Positions 1-10,845 of a stretch of 64,000 nucleotides of DNA are shown in pieces (within the stretch, counting starts at the first letter, position 1; every line of letters starts with the position of its first letter). The position numbers and the translations under genes were made by a program. The DNA is from Plasmodiophora brassicae. Lineage: Eukaryota > Endomyxa: Phytomyxea > Phytomyxea > Plasmodiophorida. The stretch is from the NCBI GenBank assembly GCA_036867785.1, contig CP145418.1, positions 806,001-870,000 on the forward strand, in the 5' to 3' direction. The notes below the pieces were generated by a model. The model worked only from the letters and a program-made list of their open reading frames with translations. It did not search any database and was not told the DNA's origin.

Positions 1-18
1 TCTGCAAAAGATCGCATG

Positions 19-2228
19 TTAACACATCGCCCACAAATCAGTTAGCGTTAAAGTACGACCGAGTTGTCTGTTCTGATAGTCGGCACGGCGCAAGAACGAC
101 GCTGCATACGTCAACCGGTTCGCGGGATCCTTCTGTCGTTCAGCATTTCGATTAACTGCAGAAACATGACCACCAGGCACCTACTTACCTGATCGAGTAA
201 GCTTCGCGCCGCGCAAAGGCTCAACAAGGATGACGGTGGCTCGGCGCACGCGGCAATCATTTCTTCGAGGTGCCCTCGAGATATCCTACTAGCTACTCAA
301 CATCAATGGTATGGAAAGAGGCTATGGAAGAACCTCGGCGATGCATCAGACGCGATAAACTGATCAACGAGGTCTTGAACAATGCGAGCAGCGGTCAGCA
401 CATCGTTAGCACGCAGCTCCCATAAGAAAGCGCTTCCTGGACGACTGTGCTCAAGAGCGTTTGCTGACATCTGAAACAGCGATATGAGTCAGGTCGTTCC
501 AGCGTGAGTCGTTTGGGAATACCATTTTGCAGATAGCGGAGCTCTCATCCTGCATCTGGAGTCTCTGACAAATATCGATCGCCTTCTCAGCTGCGAACTC
601 TGAATCGACATGACGCCAAAGACCCTGGCGGAACGTTTCCCTTCCTGCTGCACAGTTAGCCAACACATGACGGTTGCGAAAGCCACGGCATACCCAGGTT
701 GCCACATTGGACCAGGTACGCGGGAGCAAGTAGCCAAAGATTTGAATCAGCCAGAACCGCACTTCCAAACTCGAACAAGAACTTTTGCCTTAGCGAAACA
801 CCGTCCTGAGCATCTCAGTCAGGACTGGCGCAGATGCTCACACCATGCACGACCGTACTTCAGCGGGACGAATATGACATCCGGCTACGTGCAGTAGGTC
901 GCACAAATGCGCCTCGAGCCACGGCAGGCCCAGCTGGTTTCTAAAGCGCAAACATTGACATACGCTAAACGGAAAGTCAAACGATTCCGTACCGGATTGA
1001 CGCAAGCCCAGACGACGCGTCATTCGACATAATGTTAACCAATGTCTCTTCATACGGGACTGCGTTCGCCAAGGAATTCTGACATGCGTACCGATTAGCG
1101 AAGTTTCTGGTAAATGATAAACCAAGCCGACCTGCGACGACGACTGGCAAGCAGCGACAATGTCACCGAGGTCATTCTTGGCTGCGAAGGGACTCGCAAA
1201 CACGAGCACGGCAATGGTTCCATAGAGCCAGTTCCCATCCGCAGCCATCATAATCGCATCAATATCACCAGAGACAACCTTGGCTAACAACTGCAAGTCT
1301 ACAGATCCTATGTGAACAAGGAGGCAAAGACGGACGCAAACGGGACGTACCCGGTGAAGACGCTACATCTGGCAACTGTGAGAAGTATGCACATTTCTGC
1401 TGGAAGTTTCGGAACGCCTCGTCGAATCGGCCAGCAGTCATCCTGACGTTTTTCGGATCTGCCGCCATTCGGTTACGGATGCCAGCTGCGAATTGAATGA
1501 AGCAGCAGACCGAGAATAGGCACAGCCTGGAGTAGTTTGCAGAGTTCGCCAGCGACAGTATCGAAATCCGTTGCGCCCTCAGCGGAAATTAGTTTCACAG
1601 CATCGGTCAAATACCCTTGAACGGTTAAACTGGCATCACGCGGTCAGTCAACTTGCCAGTATCATGAACGGCGATGGTTGCACCTGGTCACCCGTTTCCA
1701 TAGACTCGCCCCGCGTTCCGGATGTTGCCGAGTGGGAGCGTTGTGAAAGTGGAACCAGGAAACGATTTGCCTCGAAATGGATTCATACGGCAGGACGAAC
1801 ATAACTGGGGCGACGGTTAGTTTCAGAAAAAGCCCCTACTTGTGCAAGGTGGCATACCGTGTGAAAGAAGCCAGATAGACTCGGCAATGCGAACCTGGCC
1901 GTCCAGCTCACCAGCCGCATCCCTGAAACTTCCGAGTTCGGCGATGTATCGGGATGACGAATCAACAATGAAGGCAGAGCGATCTGCCGGATCACATTCC
2001 TGCAGCCCAATGTGGACCGTCTCGAAAACCTGATGCCAGTTCTGCAACAACTGGAACATCGACCGCAATCAACGACAGCGCCGGACACTTTCAGTACGCC
2101 GGTCCCATACCGTTGTGTACGGCGAGTAGTCTTGCAGTGATTTCACTGTCATGCGCGCATCTGTGCCATCCGGCAAGACGGCGACGTCGACGGCCGACCC
2201 GAACGAACACGCTGCTGGCGCGCTCATG
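19..2228 (-). CDS. NUP85: Nucleoporin Nup85 (Y-complex scaffold)
   Basis: This spliced gene encodes a helical-repeat nucleoporin of the Nup107-160 (Y) complex of the nuclear pore. Joining exons across short GT-AG introns gives a continuous protein from MSAPAACSF at about 2228 to a stop near 19. The diagnostic part lies near 450-800, where FEFGSAVLADSNLWLLAPAY is followed by AEKAIDICQRLQMQDESSAI. This mirrors the family pattern of a leading-helix serine/leucine stretch, LWQL.. and ALKVLRICEQRQM. Upstream exons contain a KLLQAVPIL segment and a NWLYGTIAVLVFASP helix that fit the middle of Nup85. One intron (1486-1510) would be only 25 nt but restores frame exactly. The first exon and the extreme C-terminus are uncertain. 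Identification rests on remembered family sequence and is fairly firm. Confidence 0.78.
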
Positions 2229-2582
2229 GTCAACGTCCCGCACGTTCGACTCCGAAACCCGCTGATCCGGACTCCGAGACACGTTCCGCCTACGAGGAAG
2301 CACCCGTCGACTGCCGACAGGACCGGGTAAGCGACGTTGCATGCGTGTAGGCAGGTATGCACAACCGGTTTGTGTACCAGACTGTGTCTGAAATGCCAGT
2401 ATGCCAAGTGCTTTGAGTGCCCAGTAACGGCCGTATGATGGGTGGCATCGTTGGCGTTGCGAATTGGGCACCGGTTTGGAGGCCGCTGCGTCTCTGTAAC
2501 TCCTGCGCATGGAGACTCACACTGGTTTGGCGCCAACCTCGCTGCATCCACACTAGTTGTTAGCCTAGGTAGGCAGTCAACA

Positions 2583-3677
2583 ATGGGTGGCTTATCACCG
2601 CGAGCTGTCGTGACGCTCGCCTGCATCGTGGCTACTGCTGCAATCACGGGCCCGCCAATTATGATGACTGCTGAGTATCAGGTGATCGTCGCGTGCTTGC
2701 CAACCTCCGGCGATGCTAATCGTCTGACTACGACACCAGGCCAGTAAGGTTTTCATGCTTGCAATATCGCTGGCTCTGTACGCCCTGTTCGCTGTATCGC
2801 TTGCGTCGTTCGTGATGGTCATGCCTGGGACGATTGAGAAGGGCACAGAGCCGGACGTCGCTGAGCCTGACGATACAACCGCAAACGGTAAACTTGGAAT
2901 GACATGCCGGGACTGTGATGTCATCAAGGTACCACGATCGCATCACTGCAGCCAGTGTGGGCGATGTATTTTACGAATGAACTATCACTGGTGGGGGAAT
3001 GACTCGCGTCGAATCCTTGTTCGCGAACTGAAGTCTGATGCGGTGCGCTTACAGCTGGCTGCTTGGAACCTGCGTTGGAGCGAAAAACCTGAAGTTCTAC
3101 ACGCTGGCCCTCTTGTACGCGTGCGTCGGATCCGCCGTCAGCCTTGTCATAACCTGCACGAATGCGGATAGATCTTGGGTTGGCGCCCCACCCTGTTCAT
3201 CTTCCAATGATGTCACTGATGAAATTGTGGATATCAGACCTCCTTCCCTGGCGTATTTGCCTTCGTGGTGTCCGTTGCTGTGCAATTCTGTGTATTCGTT
3301 GTTGCTGCTCTCTACCTGAAGCGGCACATCTGGCTGGTTGCCCGCAACCTCACGTGGATCGAGTACGTGGAGAACCTGCAACAATGGAAGAAGCTTTCCG
3401 AGAAAGGTGTGCAACATAACTGGTTACACAAATACGACCACGGGACATGGGCGAACCTGCAGTCAGGTGACGGGTTCTGTCGTACGTCACTCGTTCTTCT
3501 CTGCTAAATTGAACCATGGCAGTGTTCGGTGATGGTTCGCTACTCCTGTGGATCTTGCCCGTTTCGCCGTCGAAAAAGGTGCATGCCGTGGCCGATCAAC
3601 CGAATCCAACTGCTACGCAGCGCCTCGACGAGATGAGCGGCGGCTTTAGCAACGGTCACCAGCGGGTCGAAGCGTGA
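2583..3677 (+). CDS. DHHC-family protein S-acyltransferase with NYHC motif
   Basis: This is a predicted four-transmembrane palmitoyltransferase of internal membranes. Five exons (about 2583-2681, 2749-2990, 3055-3178, 3238-3466, 3523-3677) give 282 residues in phase. Two N-terminal helices precede the cysteine-rich domain: CRDCDVIKVPRSHHC, then CGRCILRMN, then YHC. Next comes TCVGAKNLKF. Two further helices follow, then NLTWIEYVEN, the TTxE-type motif, and YDHGTWANL. The catalytic tetrapeptide reads N-Y-H-C instead of D-H-H-C. The intron at 2991-3054 splits the catalytic Cys codon. The cysteine and the zinc ligands are kept, so it may still be acylated, but the aspartate that polarises the His is absent. 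A second gene at 32.3-33.6 kb shares the D-to-N change. Confidence 0.85.
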
Positions 3678-3795
3678 CCGTGTTTCATTCCGCGAATAAA
3701 GCGACGTTGTCATGAGCGATGCAGGCGACACGACCAGCATTCTGTGAACCTGGATTATGTAGCCCGGGTTTAGTGACTAAAACGACATGCTGCAG

Positions 3796-4332
3796 TTATG
3801 ATGAGGCGTCGGACACTGATTCGTGATGCTGTTGATGGCTGCCGTTCGTCCTCAGCTTGCGCTCCAGCGCCTTGACGCGCGCGTCAATGGCGCTGACAGC
3901 GTCATCGATACGCGCCGATGACGCCCAGATATCTTCACGAAGCCGAGCGTAGCCGAACGCAGCCGTCACCGCGACCCCTGTTGCGAAGTATCCCAGGCGC
4001 TCCTGCCAGGATCCTGCCCGGCTGCCCGGCTTCCCGGCCTTCGCAGCAGGCGCGTGCGACGCCTCCGTCGCCGGTCTGGGCGGCGCAGGCTTGGAAACCG
4101 CCGTACTCGGTTCGCCACCCTTGGCAACGGCGACATCGCCCGCCCAGCGTCGACCCAGACGCTGGGCCCACCCGCACCGAATCATCTCGATCGCCAAATG
4201 ACAAGGACTGCAGAATGGCGGGTTCAAAATTGGATCGGACAAGAGGGCGACGCCGATTTTCATGATACGTTCGACCTCATTTTGGGCGGGCACAGCACGG
4301 GAACATCGTGCGACCGACCTACTGGCGACCAA
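3796..4332 (-). CDS. Unidentified protein with one membrane segment and coiled coil
   Basis: The C-terminal half looks coding: an Ala/Pro-rich linker, a probable membrane helix (LGYFATGVAVTAAFGYARL) and a short coiled coil (DDAVSAIDARVKALERKL), ending in a His/Ser tail. The order N-terminal domain, Pro-rich linker, one hydrophobic segment and coiled coil recalls peroxin PEX14. However, the N-terminal stretch (IMKIGVALLSDPILN) matches that domain only weakly. A candidate first exon starting MSHVEAPKKVEAES lies near 4540 on the same strand and could splice in. I do not assign a function. Start and exon count are unsettled. Confidence 0.4.
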   Translation of the reverse strand: MVASRSVARCSRAVPAQNEVERIMKIGVALLSDPILNPPFCSPCHLAIEMIRCGWAQRLGRRWAGDVAVAKGGEPSTAVSKPAPPRPATEASHAPAAKAGKPGSRAGSWQERLGYFATGVAVTAAFGYARLREDIWASSARIDDAVSAIDARVKALERKLRTNGSHQQHHESVSDASS

Positions 4333-4591
4333 CCGGCAATCGCCTCTCTGTACGACTGTTTACTTCTTGTGGCTTACGGTGCTACGCATGCCGAACCTCG
4401 GGATTGTCACGCGACCAAGGGACGCTTCAGCGATGTGACAGTTGATAGGTACATGCAAAGGAAACCGTTCTGTGTATGTGCCTCGGATGTTGGGGTTATG
4501 ATTCCGCCTCGACTTTCTTCGGCGCCTCGACGTGGGACATGCCCTGTGTTGTCACGAGAGTGAATTCCTTGTCTGACGGTGACACGCTCAG

Positions 4592-5059
4592 CTAAAGAAC
4601 TGGAGAACCAAAAGAGACAATCGCCCTACCAGGTGTAATTATCAGTTCTCCTTTGAGCGTCCTCAAGCGCAGGGTCACTAGTCGATTCTGCAACAGGCGC
4701 CTCAGTACTGCTTGTACTCCACGCTCAGGCCACATTCACCTCGTCGTGCATAGCGACCACGTCCGTGCCTGGAGCGACCTGCTCTTCGTTCAGTTGTTTC
4801 TCACCATCGAGGAACTTTTGCGTCAGCAGAATCAGTTCCGATGACAACGCGGCCATTTGCACCATCTTCTTCGCGTCCATGCCTTCGGCCTTAATCGGGA
4901 TCGCTGCATCCGCCCGGTTAACAACCGCATGCTCGCATCGTTGGCGTTTCCAGTACCTTGAGCGTTCATGAGCATCCAGCTGGTGACGCCTCCATGCTGC
5001 TGCAGTTTGCGCAGGCAGAGCTCAGGAGAGAACTCATCCTGCAGCGCAACGTCGCCCAT
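4592..5059 (-). CDS. DYNLRB: Dynein light chain roadblock/LC7 domain protein
   Basis: This is a small protein of the roadblock/LC7 fold, a homodimerising light chain of cytoplasmic or ciliary dynein. The start MGDVALQDEFSPEL is followed by LRKLQQHGGVTSWMLMNAQ. An intron then leads to IPIKAEGMDAKKMVQMAAL and SSELILLTQKFL. The last exon gives VTLRLRTLKGELIITPGRAI and stops at 4592. The series KLQ.H.GV...NA...PI followed by an alternating strand with EL.I.P is the family signature. Length, about 110-120 residues, is typical. The last intron boundary cannot be phased cleanly by eye. The protein could instead belong to another roadblock subgroup, such as a LAMTOR-like or Rag-linked one. Confidence 0.7.
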
Positions 5060-5359
5060 CTCGCGTATCAGGCGGGCTCCTGGCCGAGCGCCCTTGTCCA
5101 AGAAGACAACAACGGTGACAACACTGAGCAGGGCCAGTAGAGTAGACGGCCTGCAAGTATATCCGTCACAGTGGCTGTGCCACGTATTGCCATATGGGTT
5201 GCACCTACAGTGGCCACATGCTGCCTTTGCTGGTCGACCCCAGGCGCATGTATCTATGGCATTGTGGACCTAACGTCTTCGTGGGGTCTGATTTGATCGC
5301 AGGTACTGTGCAATCGATTACCCTACCTTCCCTTGCTATCCACGGTGGTGGCACCCCCC

Positions 5360-6819
5360 ATGCCGACGCTTGACGAGTGGTATCACTACCTTTTCAGTGC
5401 CGTTCTCGCGGTTACAATGGCGAACCGGCCTGTTTATCTGTACCTGTACTGTGCCAGGCACGGCGACTCGCCCGTCATTCGAAACAGGCTCCCACATGCC
5501 TGCGTCGTACTGTTTGTTTCCATATGGGCCACCGAACTCGCGAGCTTCGTGCCTGTGGGGAGCGTGACCTGCTGGGTGCCGTTGCTGCTGTCTCGCTGGC
5601 CGAATTTGGTGACCACCATCATCCCCAACCTTCGTGCGGGGTGGCTTCACTTCAACTGGAAACTCACTCGAGACAAGCTACAGGCCCGTAGTGGCTCACC
5701 TGCCTCGTGGTTGCTTCGACACAAGTTCGTTGTCACGAAGCCGTTCTTTGCATTCCTGCTCTTCGTCGGTGCCGTCCTGTCAACAGTGTTCATCGTCGTC
5801 GAGTGGTTCCTGTATTCGCAGTACAACCCCGACGTCTGCCTGAGCCCGACCGGATCCGGCGTGTTCATCGCCTTCTCCTTCATGGGAATGATTCGGCTGG
5901 CTGCTTCTGTGTACTCACTGCGCCATGCCAACGACGCGTACCACATTTGGGTACGTGGATTGGGCGCACAACGTCCATATCGAGATAACTTACACGTCCG
6001 CTTTGTTCAGCGGGAGCTTTACCTCGATTTCTTCGTGTGGGTTGTTTCTACAACTAGTATAGCGGTCGTTACCTTCACCGTTTCTGCACCCTGTAAGTTC
6101 GTGCAACTTCCCATACCCGTTTCGTGACAAAGGCTCTGCCCATAGCGTTCCCGTTGGTGCCGGTGCTTGTAGCTATAACGTACGAAGTGTACACGTTCGT
6201 CCTATTCGGCAAGCCCATCCTGTGGGCTCGACAGTTCGATGCGTCGCCTACCCCGCTAACCGACAAGGTGTCCCTTGATTCCGTACTCAAAACAGAAGCC
6301 TGCCGCGCTGCTTTCACCGAGTACCTCAAGAGCGAGTTTGCTGTCGAAGCGATTCAGTTTTACGAAGCTGTTGAGAAATACGATGCTCTCTGGAAGCAGG
6401 CGCCGAAGCAGTCCTCTCGCATAGGGGATAGGACCACGTCGGCGTCGAGCAGCAACAGCAGGTACCGTGACGAAAGCGTATATATAGATGCCCTTTCAGG
6501 CATGGACGAGAAGTGGGCCGTTGCCAGGTCCATCTACAATACCTTCATCAAAGAGGACGCCGTCTTACAGGTCAACCTGTCTGGGGATGTTCGCAAGGTG
6601 TACGACGACCTGTTCGCCAACGACGAATCGGTCTCCGCCGACGTCATCCGCATTGACGTCAAGGGGAGCAAAGCGTCGATCGACGCCTCCCTGTTCAAAC
6701 CGGCGTGGCGTGAACTGAAACAAGTCCTCCAGTCAGGGCCGTTTGTCCGATTTATCTGCCACCCATCCGCTCAGGCCGCGCTCATCCAGATAGGAACACC
6801 TGCGCCTCAGAATAAATGA
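5360..6819 (+). CDS. Seven-transmembrane RGS protein, copy 1
   Basis: The protein joins seven hydrophobic segments to a C-terminal RGS domain, which speeds GTP hydrolysis by G-alpha. Such 7TM-RGS proteins are known from plants (AtRGS1), fungi and protists. Three exons (5360-5950, 6011-6092, 6146-6819) give 448 residues exactly in phase. The first intron is 60 nt and open in frame, so it is easily missed. The RGS part begins VSLDSVLKTEACRAAFTEYL, with FYEAVEKYDALW, VARSIYNTFIKEDAVLQVN and a final FKPAWRELKQVLQSGPFVRF. A poly-Ser insert splits the RGS domain. The start MPTLDEWYHYL was chosen because copy 2 begins MPTYDSWQNYL. A head-to-tail duplicate follows at 6968. Confidence 0.88.
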
Positions 6820-6967
6820 GTCGGACCGATTGTCCAGTTGGTCGGCGATCGGATGGGTCCACGACCGTGTACGGCCCGGTGCTGTTGGGATCAAACGGTA
6901 CGCCGGTATAGTCAATTAGCGGCCTCTACGACGGCCACGCGTTGGCGATCGTCTGCGTCGTCCCACG

Positions 6968-8460
6968 ATGCCGACATACGACAGCTGGCAGAACTATTTG
7001 TTCATCACCTTTCTTGTTGTTAGCCTGCTGAACAGGCCGATTGTATTCTACTACTACTGGATCCGGTATAGGAAATCGCCCGTCATCCGGACCCGGCTGC
7101 CACATGTGTGCCTGGTGCTCTTCCTGGCCAACTGGATCAGCGAAATTGCCGCTTTTGTGCCCTTCAACGGCCGTGACGCCTGCTTGGCCTCACTCCTGCT
7201 TGTTCAACTGCTCCAGCTCGTCACCAGCGTCATTCCTGGACTGCGCGTCGTCTGGCTCCACCTGAACTGGAAGCTGACGCGTGGCAAGATCCTCCAGGGT
7301 CGCCATGGGCACAAGGGCGCCATCGTCACACGGTCATGGTTGCTTCTTCACCCGTACATTGTGACGAAGACGTTCTTCGGACTCGTTCTGTTCGCTGCGA
7401 CCCTTCTGTCTGCGATCTTCGTGATGTGGCAGTGGTTTACATTCGCACAGTACAACCCTGGTGTATGTGTGAGCCAGTCGTTGTCCACGTTGGGGATACT
7501 CTTGTCATTCGCAGGCATGTTTGTACTGGGAACGTTCGTATTCCTTCTCCGACGCGCTAACGACGCCTACCATATTCTGGTTCGAACCATCACTGGGAAC
7601 CCCTTTCGTCTGAATCTGATTTCGCCTGTTCCAGCGCGAGCTTCAGCTCGACTTTGCGGTCTGGATCGTTTCCGTTTCCCTGAGCACTGTCGCCCTCGTC
7701 GTCTTCACGTCATTCAGTAAGTCGCCCTGCATGAGTATAAGGCGGCGCCGTCGATGCTGAGCACAGCCTTTCATCAGGTACGACGGTGTTCCCATTGAAG
7801 TCGCTGGTGGTGTCTGTGACCTACGAGGTGTACCTGTTCACTGCGTTCGTCAAGCCGATCATGTGGGCCCGCGACTTTGACCGTACCGGTGTCGGTTCAT
7901 CGGGACTGGTCACGCTCGAGAGCGTCCTGCGGTCGGATGACGGGCGCGCCGCTTTCACCGAGTACCTCAAGACCGAGTTCGCGGTCGAGGGCATCGAATT
8001 CTACGTGGCCGTCCGCGAGTACGAGGCCCTGTTCCATCGGAAAGGTCGGCGTCGGGCGGCCGGCGGTGCGACACCGCCCGTGAAAACGCAAACGGTGTCC
8101 TCGGACGACTCCAGCGACCATGTCGTCCTGCTGGAGACGACCGTCATCCACGACGACAGACTGCAGGTCGCCAAAGCCGTCTACAACACGTTCATCAAGG
8201 AAGGCGCCCTGATGCAGGTCAACCTGTCCTGGAGCGTTCGCCACGCCTACGACGAGCTGTTCGCCACCGACGCGGACGCGGACGTCATTCACGTTGAAAC
8301 CAAGGACGCCGCGTCGCCAATCGACGCCAACCTGTTCAGGCCAGCGTGGCTCGAAGTGGAGCAGGTTCTGGCGGCGGGCCCCTTCTCCCGGTTCCTGAAG
8401 ACACCCGCCGGTAGCGCCCTCGTTGTCCAAGTCGGCGCGGCGCCAGGAGCCCCTCACTGA
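6968..8460 (+). CDS. Seven-transmembrane RGS protein, copy 2
   Basis: This is a tandem paralogue of the preceding gene with the same three-exon plan: 6968-7579, 7635-7716, 7778-8460, giving 458 residues. The middle exon is 82 nt in both copies and both introns keep phase, which supports the models. Transmembrane motifs are shared (SPVIRTRLPHVCLVLF, WLHLNWKLTRG, RRANDAYHIL). The RGS domain runs from VTLESVLRSDDGRAAFTEYL through VYNTFIKEGALMQVNLSW to FRPAWLEVEQVLAAGPFSRF. The first intron starts GTTCGA, a weak donor compared with GTACGT in copy 1. The gene ends 80 nt from the convergent deacetylase gene. It probably senses or tunes a heterotrimeric G-protein pathway. Confidence 0.88.
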
Positions 8461-8514
8461 TTGGTGTCGATCGAGAATACAATGACGGGTTTTATCGTTA
8501 GCGGAAGGCTATGC

Positions 8515-8527
8515 GGGGGGGGGGGGG
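8515..8527. repeat. G13 homopolymer
   Basis: Thirteen consecutive G bases lie between the convergent 7TM-RGS and deacetylase genes. The tract is short, intergenic and just downstream of both stop codons. Its length should be treated as uncertain because homopolymers are error-prone in assemblies. Confidence 0.9.
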
Positions 8528-8540
8528 CGCTCCATCGTGC

Positions 8541-9530
8541 TCAGGGCTGTTCGAACACGCCTGGCCAGACGCCCTCCATCTTGCAAAAGTCGACGTACTC
8601 GTCACACTTGTTGTAGCACTGCGGCGCCGTCCCGAACGAGTACCCGAGCTTGTCGAAGTACTTCTTGATCATGGGGATCGCGCCGAGCGTCCCCTTCTCG
8701 GTGTACATCTTGTCGTGCATGAGGATGATGACCGAGCCCTGCTTGTCGGGGACCATCTGCGTGTACTTCTCGTGGATGCGGTCCATGACGGCGGACGCGT
8801 TGCCGCCGCGGAAGTCCTCGCTGTCCAGGTTCCAGGTCGCGATCGTGTACCCGAGCTCGTTCGAGACGAACTGGGCCCGCGTGTAATCCAACGACCCGAA
8901 CGGCGGCCGGAACATGTTCGCCTCCAGCTTGTCGGCCTGGTCGCCGGCGCAGTCCTTCAGCCACTGCTTGTTCTTGTTCAGGTTGGCGGTCACCTCCTGG
9001 TCGTTCAGGCGCATGAAGTCGACGTGGTCCCACGAGTGCGACTGGACCGAGTGCCCGTCGGCCAGGATGCGCTTCACCAGGTCGCACTTGGACGCGTCCG
9101 GTTCGCCGTCGGCAGCGGGCGACATGAAGAACGTCGCCTTGATGCCCGTGTTCTTCAGGTCGGACAGGACGTTCGGCGTGGCGATCGGCGAAGGGCCGTC
9201 GTCGAACGTCAGGACGGCGAGGCGCTTGTTGGCACCGCACCAGTTGAACGATTTCACGGTGCCTTCCTTGCCGCCGCTCACCGGGTTCTTGCCGTGCGCG
9301 CCCGTCGACGTCCCTCCCATGGCGGACGACGACGCGGCACTGCCCGAACGCGGCTCGCTGTCCTGGTTGTTGTCAACGATGATGTAGATCATGGCGGCGG
9401 ACGCGAGCATGAGCATGAAGCAGACGAGCGCGCAGCAGAATTGCTTCCAGCAGAAGCCGCCGCGCGAGTCCCGCCCTTCGTTCTCGTCGTAGCTCGCGAC
9501 CGAGTACGACGGCTCGCGGTCGTTGGCCAT
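8541..9530 (-). CDS. Membrane-anchored chitin/polysaccharide deacetylase (NodB domain)
   Basis: This is an intronless 329-residue gene. After a 30-residue cytoplasmic leader comes one hydrophobic segment (FCCALVCFMLMLASAAMIYI), which makes it a type II membrane protein. A Ser/Gly linker leads to a carbohydrate esterase family 4 (NodB) domain. Catalytic motifs are intact: VLTFDDGPSP (motif 1, general base and metal Asp), SHSWDHVDF (motif 2, H-S-x2-D-H metal ligands), RPPFGS (motif 3), and a late ILMHD with the catalytic His. The family removes acetyl groups from chitin or related N-acetylglucosamine polymers, here outside the plasma membrane or in the secretory lumen. A cyst wall or cell wall role is inferred. 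The C-terminal tail carries three Cys that may form disulfides. Confidence 0.92.
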   Translation of the reverse strand: MANDREPSYSVASYDENEGRDSRGGFCWKQFCCALVCFMLMLASAAMIYIIVDNNQDSEPRSGSAASSSAMGGTSTGAHGKNPVSGGKEGTVKSFNWCGANKRLAVLTFDDGPSPIATPNVLSDLKNTGIKATFFMSPAADGEPDASKCDLVKRILADGHSVQSHSWDHVDFMRLNDQEVTANLNKNKQWLKDCAGDQADKLEANMFRPPFGSLDYTRAQFVSNELGYTIATWNLDSEDFRGGNASAVMDRIHEKYTQMVPDKQGSVIILMHDKMYTEKGTLGAIPMIKKYFDKLGYSFGTAPQCYNKCDEYVDFCKMEGVWPGVFEQP

Positions 9531-9885
9531 TTTATCGCCCAGGGAGAGCCTCCTTCGTTCGATGATACAAACGCAACAATAAGGGGTACGATAGGTGTTG
9601 CTGCCGCTGTTCGGTGTTGGGCCGGCTTATGGGAATGCGCTGGGCCCATGCCTGATATCACGACAACGGTACGTCGCCCAACGCCCGCACCGCTCCACGT
9701 TGACTCACGATCTGGCTGTCAGTCGATGACGCAACTGGGCGAACCGCCACCGTGACGTCAGCCCCACCTGCCCAGCTCCTGGTCCATCGCCGACCATCAC
9801 CGCTGATGGGCGCTGGCGCGCTGCTCAATAAAGCGGTTCCGGCGCGGGTGCGGCGCGCAACACGCGTCCCCAGCGGGTTCTTGCG
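9531..9885. promoter_or_regulatory. Divergent intergenic region
   Basis: This 355-base gap separates the divergently transcribed deacetylase (-) and RsmE-type methyltransferase (+). It must hold both promoters if the starts are right. I see no clear TATA box or repeated operator. Confidence 0.4.
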
Positions 9886-10845
9886 ATGCTCCCACGACCT
9901 GGAACAGTGGGAACGTGCCTGCTGGTCGGTCGGGCGATGGGCTGTGCCCACCACCGCATGCGATGGGCGGCGTCATCGGTGCGCACGCGCGTCAAGGCGA
10001 AGCGCCGCGTGTTCGTGGATGCGAACCCGGGGATGGCGGGCAGCGGGTCCTCGTTCGTGCCGTTGCCCGTGTCGGAATGCCATCATGTGGCGAATGTGCT
10101 GCGCCTGCAGCCGCCGGCCGAGGTCCTGGTCACGTTCGGTGATGGGCGATGGCTGCCCGGGACCCTTCACCACCAGGACGCATCGGGGACGAAGCGGAAG
10201 AACCGGCAGCAGCTTGGCGTGCTGATCTCGCCGGGGGCGAACGCGGTGGTGTCGGCGGAACCGCTGCCAGTGACGCTGGGCATTGCCCCGCCCAAGGCGG
10301 AGGCCTGGTGCTGGATCGTGGAGAAGTGCACCGAGCTGGGCGTTGACAGGGTCGTGCCGCTCGTGGCACAGTTCGGGACGGGCAATGACCAGCAGCAGCG
10401 ATTGACCGATAAAGGCGTCACTGTCATGAAGCAGGCGCTGAAGCAATGCGAGCGAGCGTGGACAATGCCCGTCGACACGTTCGTCCCAGTTCAGCCGTTC
10501 CTGTCAATGCGACGACGCGCCGCTGGCGACATCCTGCTGGTTGCGATGGAAGCCGAACCCCACAGGGATGGCGATATTCTCACCGTTCTCGATGCGCTGG
10601 ATCAGGAGGAGCGGGCTGGTGACCGACCCGCTATACAGCGTGCGTGTCTGGCTGTTGGACCTGAAGGTGGCTGGAGTGACGAGGAGAAACGGGCGCTGTC
10701 TGAAGCTCGTCAGGCAGGCCAACCGCGATCAGTCTTCAGTGTCGGCTTGGGCAGATACATCCTTACGACCGAAGCCGCCGCCGTCATGGGCACCGGCCTG
10801 CTGTGCGCCTGGATGGAAAGGCGACTCAGTAAGAAGACTGTATAA
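9886..10845 (+). CDS. RsmE-type 16S rRNA m3U1498 methyltransferase
   Basis: This is an intronless SPOUT methyltransferase. In bacteria RsmE methylates N3 of U1498 in small-subunit rRNA using S-adenosylmethionine. The N-terminal PUA-like barrel starts at RRVFVDANPG, with HHVANVLRLQP. The catalytic domain has LGIAPPKAEAWCWIVEKCTE, then LAVGPEGGWSDEE and SVGLGRYILTTEAAAV, which match the family G-P-E-G-G and L-G-x-x-I-L-x-x-E-T-A signatures of the SAM-binding knot. About 45 residues upstream of the barrel are Arg-rich with few acidic residues, which fits a mitochondrial presequence. That placement is inferred. The start may lie a few codons downstream. Confidence 0.88.
   Translation: MLPRPGTVGTCLLVGRAMGCAHHRMRWAASSVRTRVKAKRRVFVDANPGMAGSGSSFVPLPVSECHHVANVLRLQPPAEVLVTFGDGRWLPGTLHHQDASGTKRKNRQQLGVLISPGANAVVSAEPLPVTLGIAPPKAEAWCWIVEKCTELGVDRVVPLVAQFGTGNDQQQRLTDKGVTVMKQALKQCERAWTMPVDTFVPVQPFLSMRRRAAGDILLVAMEAEPHRDGDILTVLDALDQEERAGDRPAIQRACLAVGPEGGWSDEEKRALSEARQAGQPRSVFSVGLGRYILTTEAAAVMGTGLLCAWMERRLSKKTV

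Noticed and set aside
1486-1510. Frameshift in Nup85
   Set aside because: Removing a 25-nt GT-CAG intron restores frame and continues the family sequence, so no break needs to be invoked.
2991-3054. Truncated, dead DHHC gene ending in NYHW
   Set aside because: A GT-AG intron splits the Cys codon; splicing gives NYHC and the rest of the domain.
7580-7634. Frameshift in the second 7TM-RGS gene
   Set aside because: A 55-nt intron at the same place as the 60-nt intron of copy 1 restores the frame and keeps an 82-nt exon in both.
8511-9755. A 414-residue plus-strand open frame
   Set aside because: It is antisense to the deacetylase, whose catalytic motifs are intact on the minus strand.
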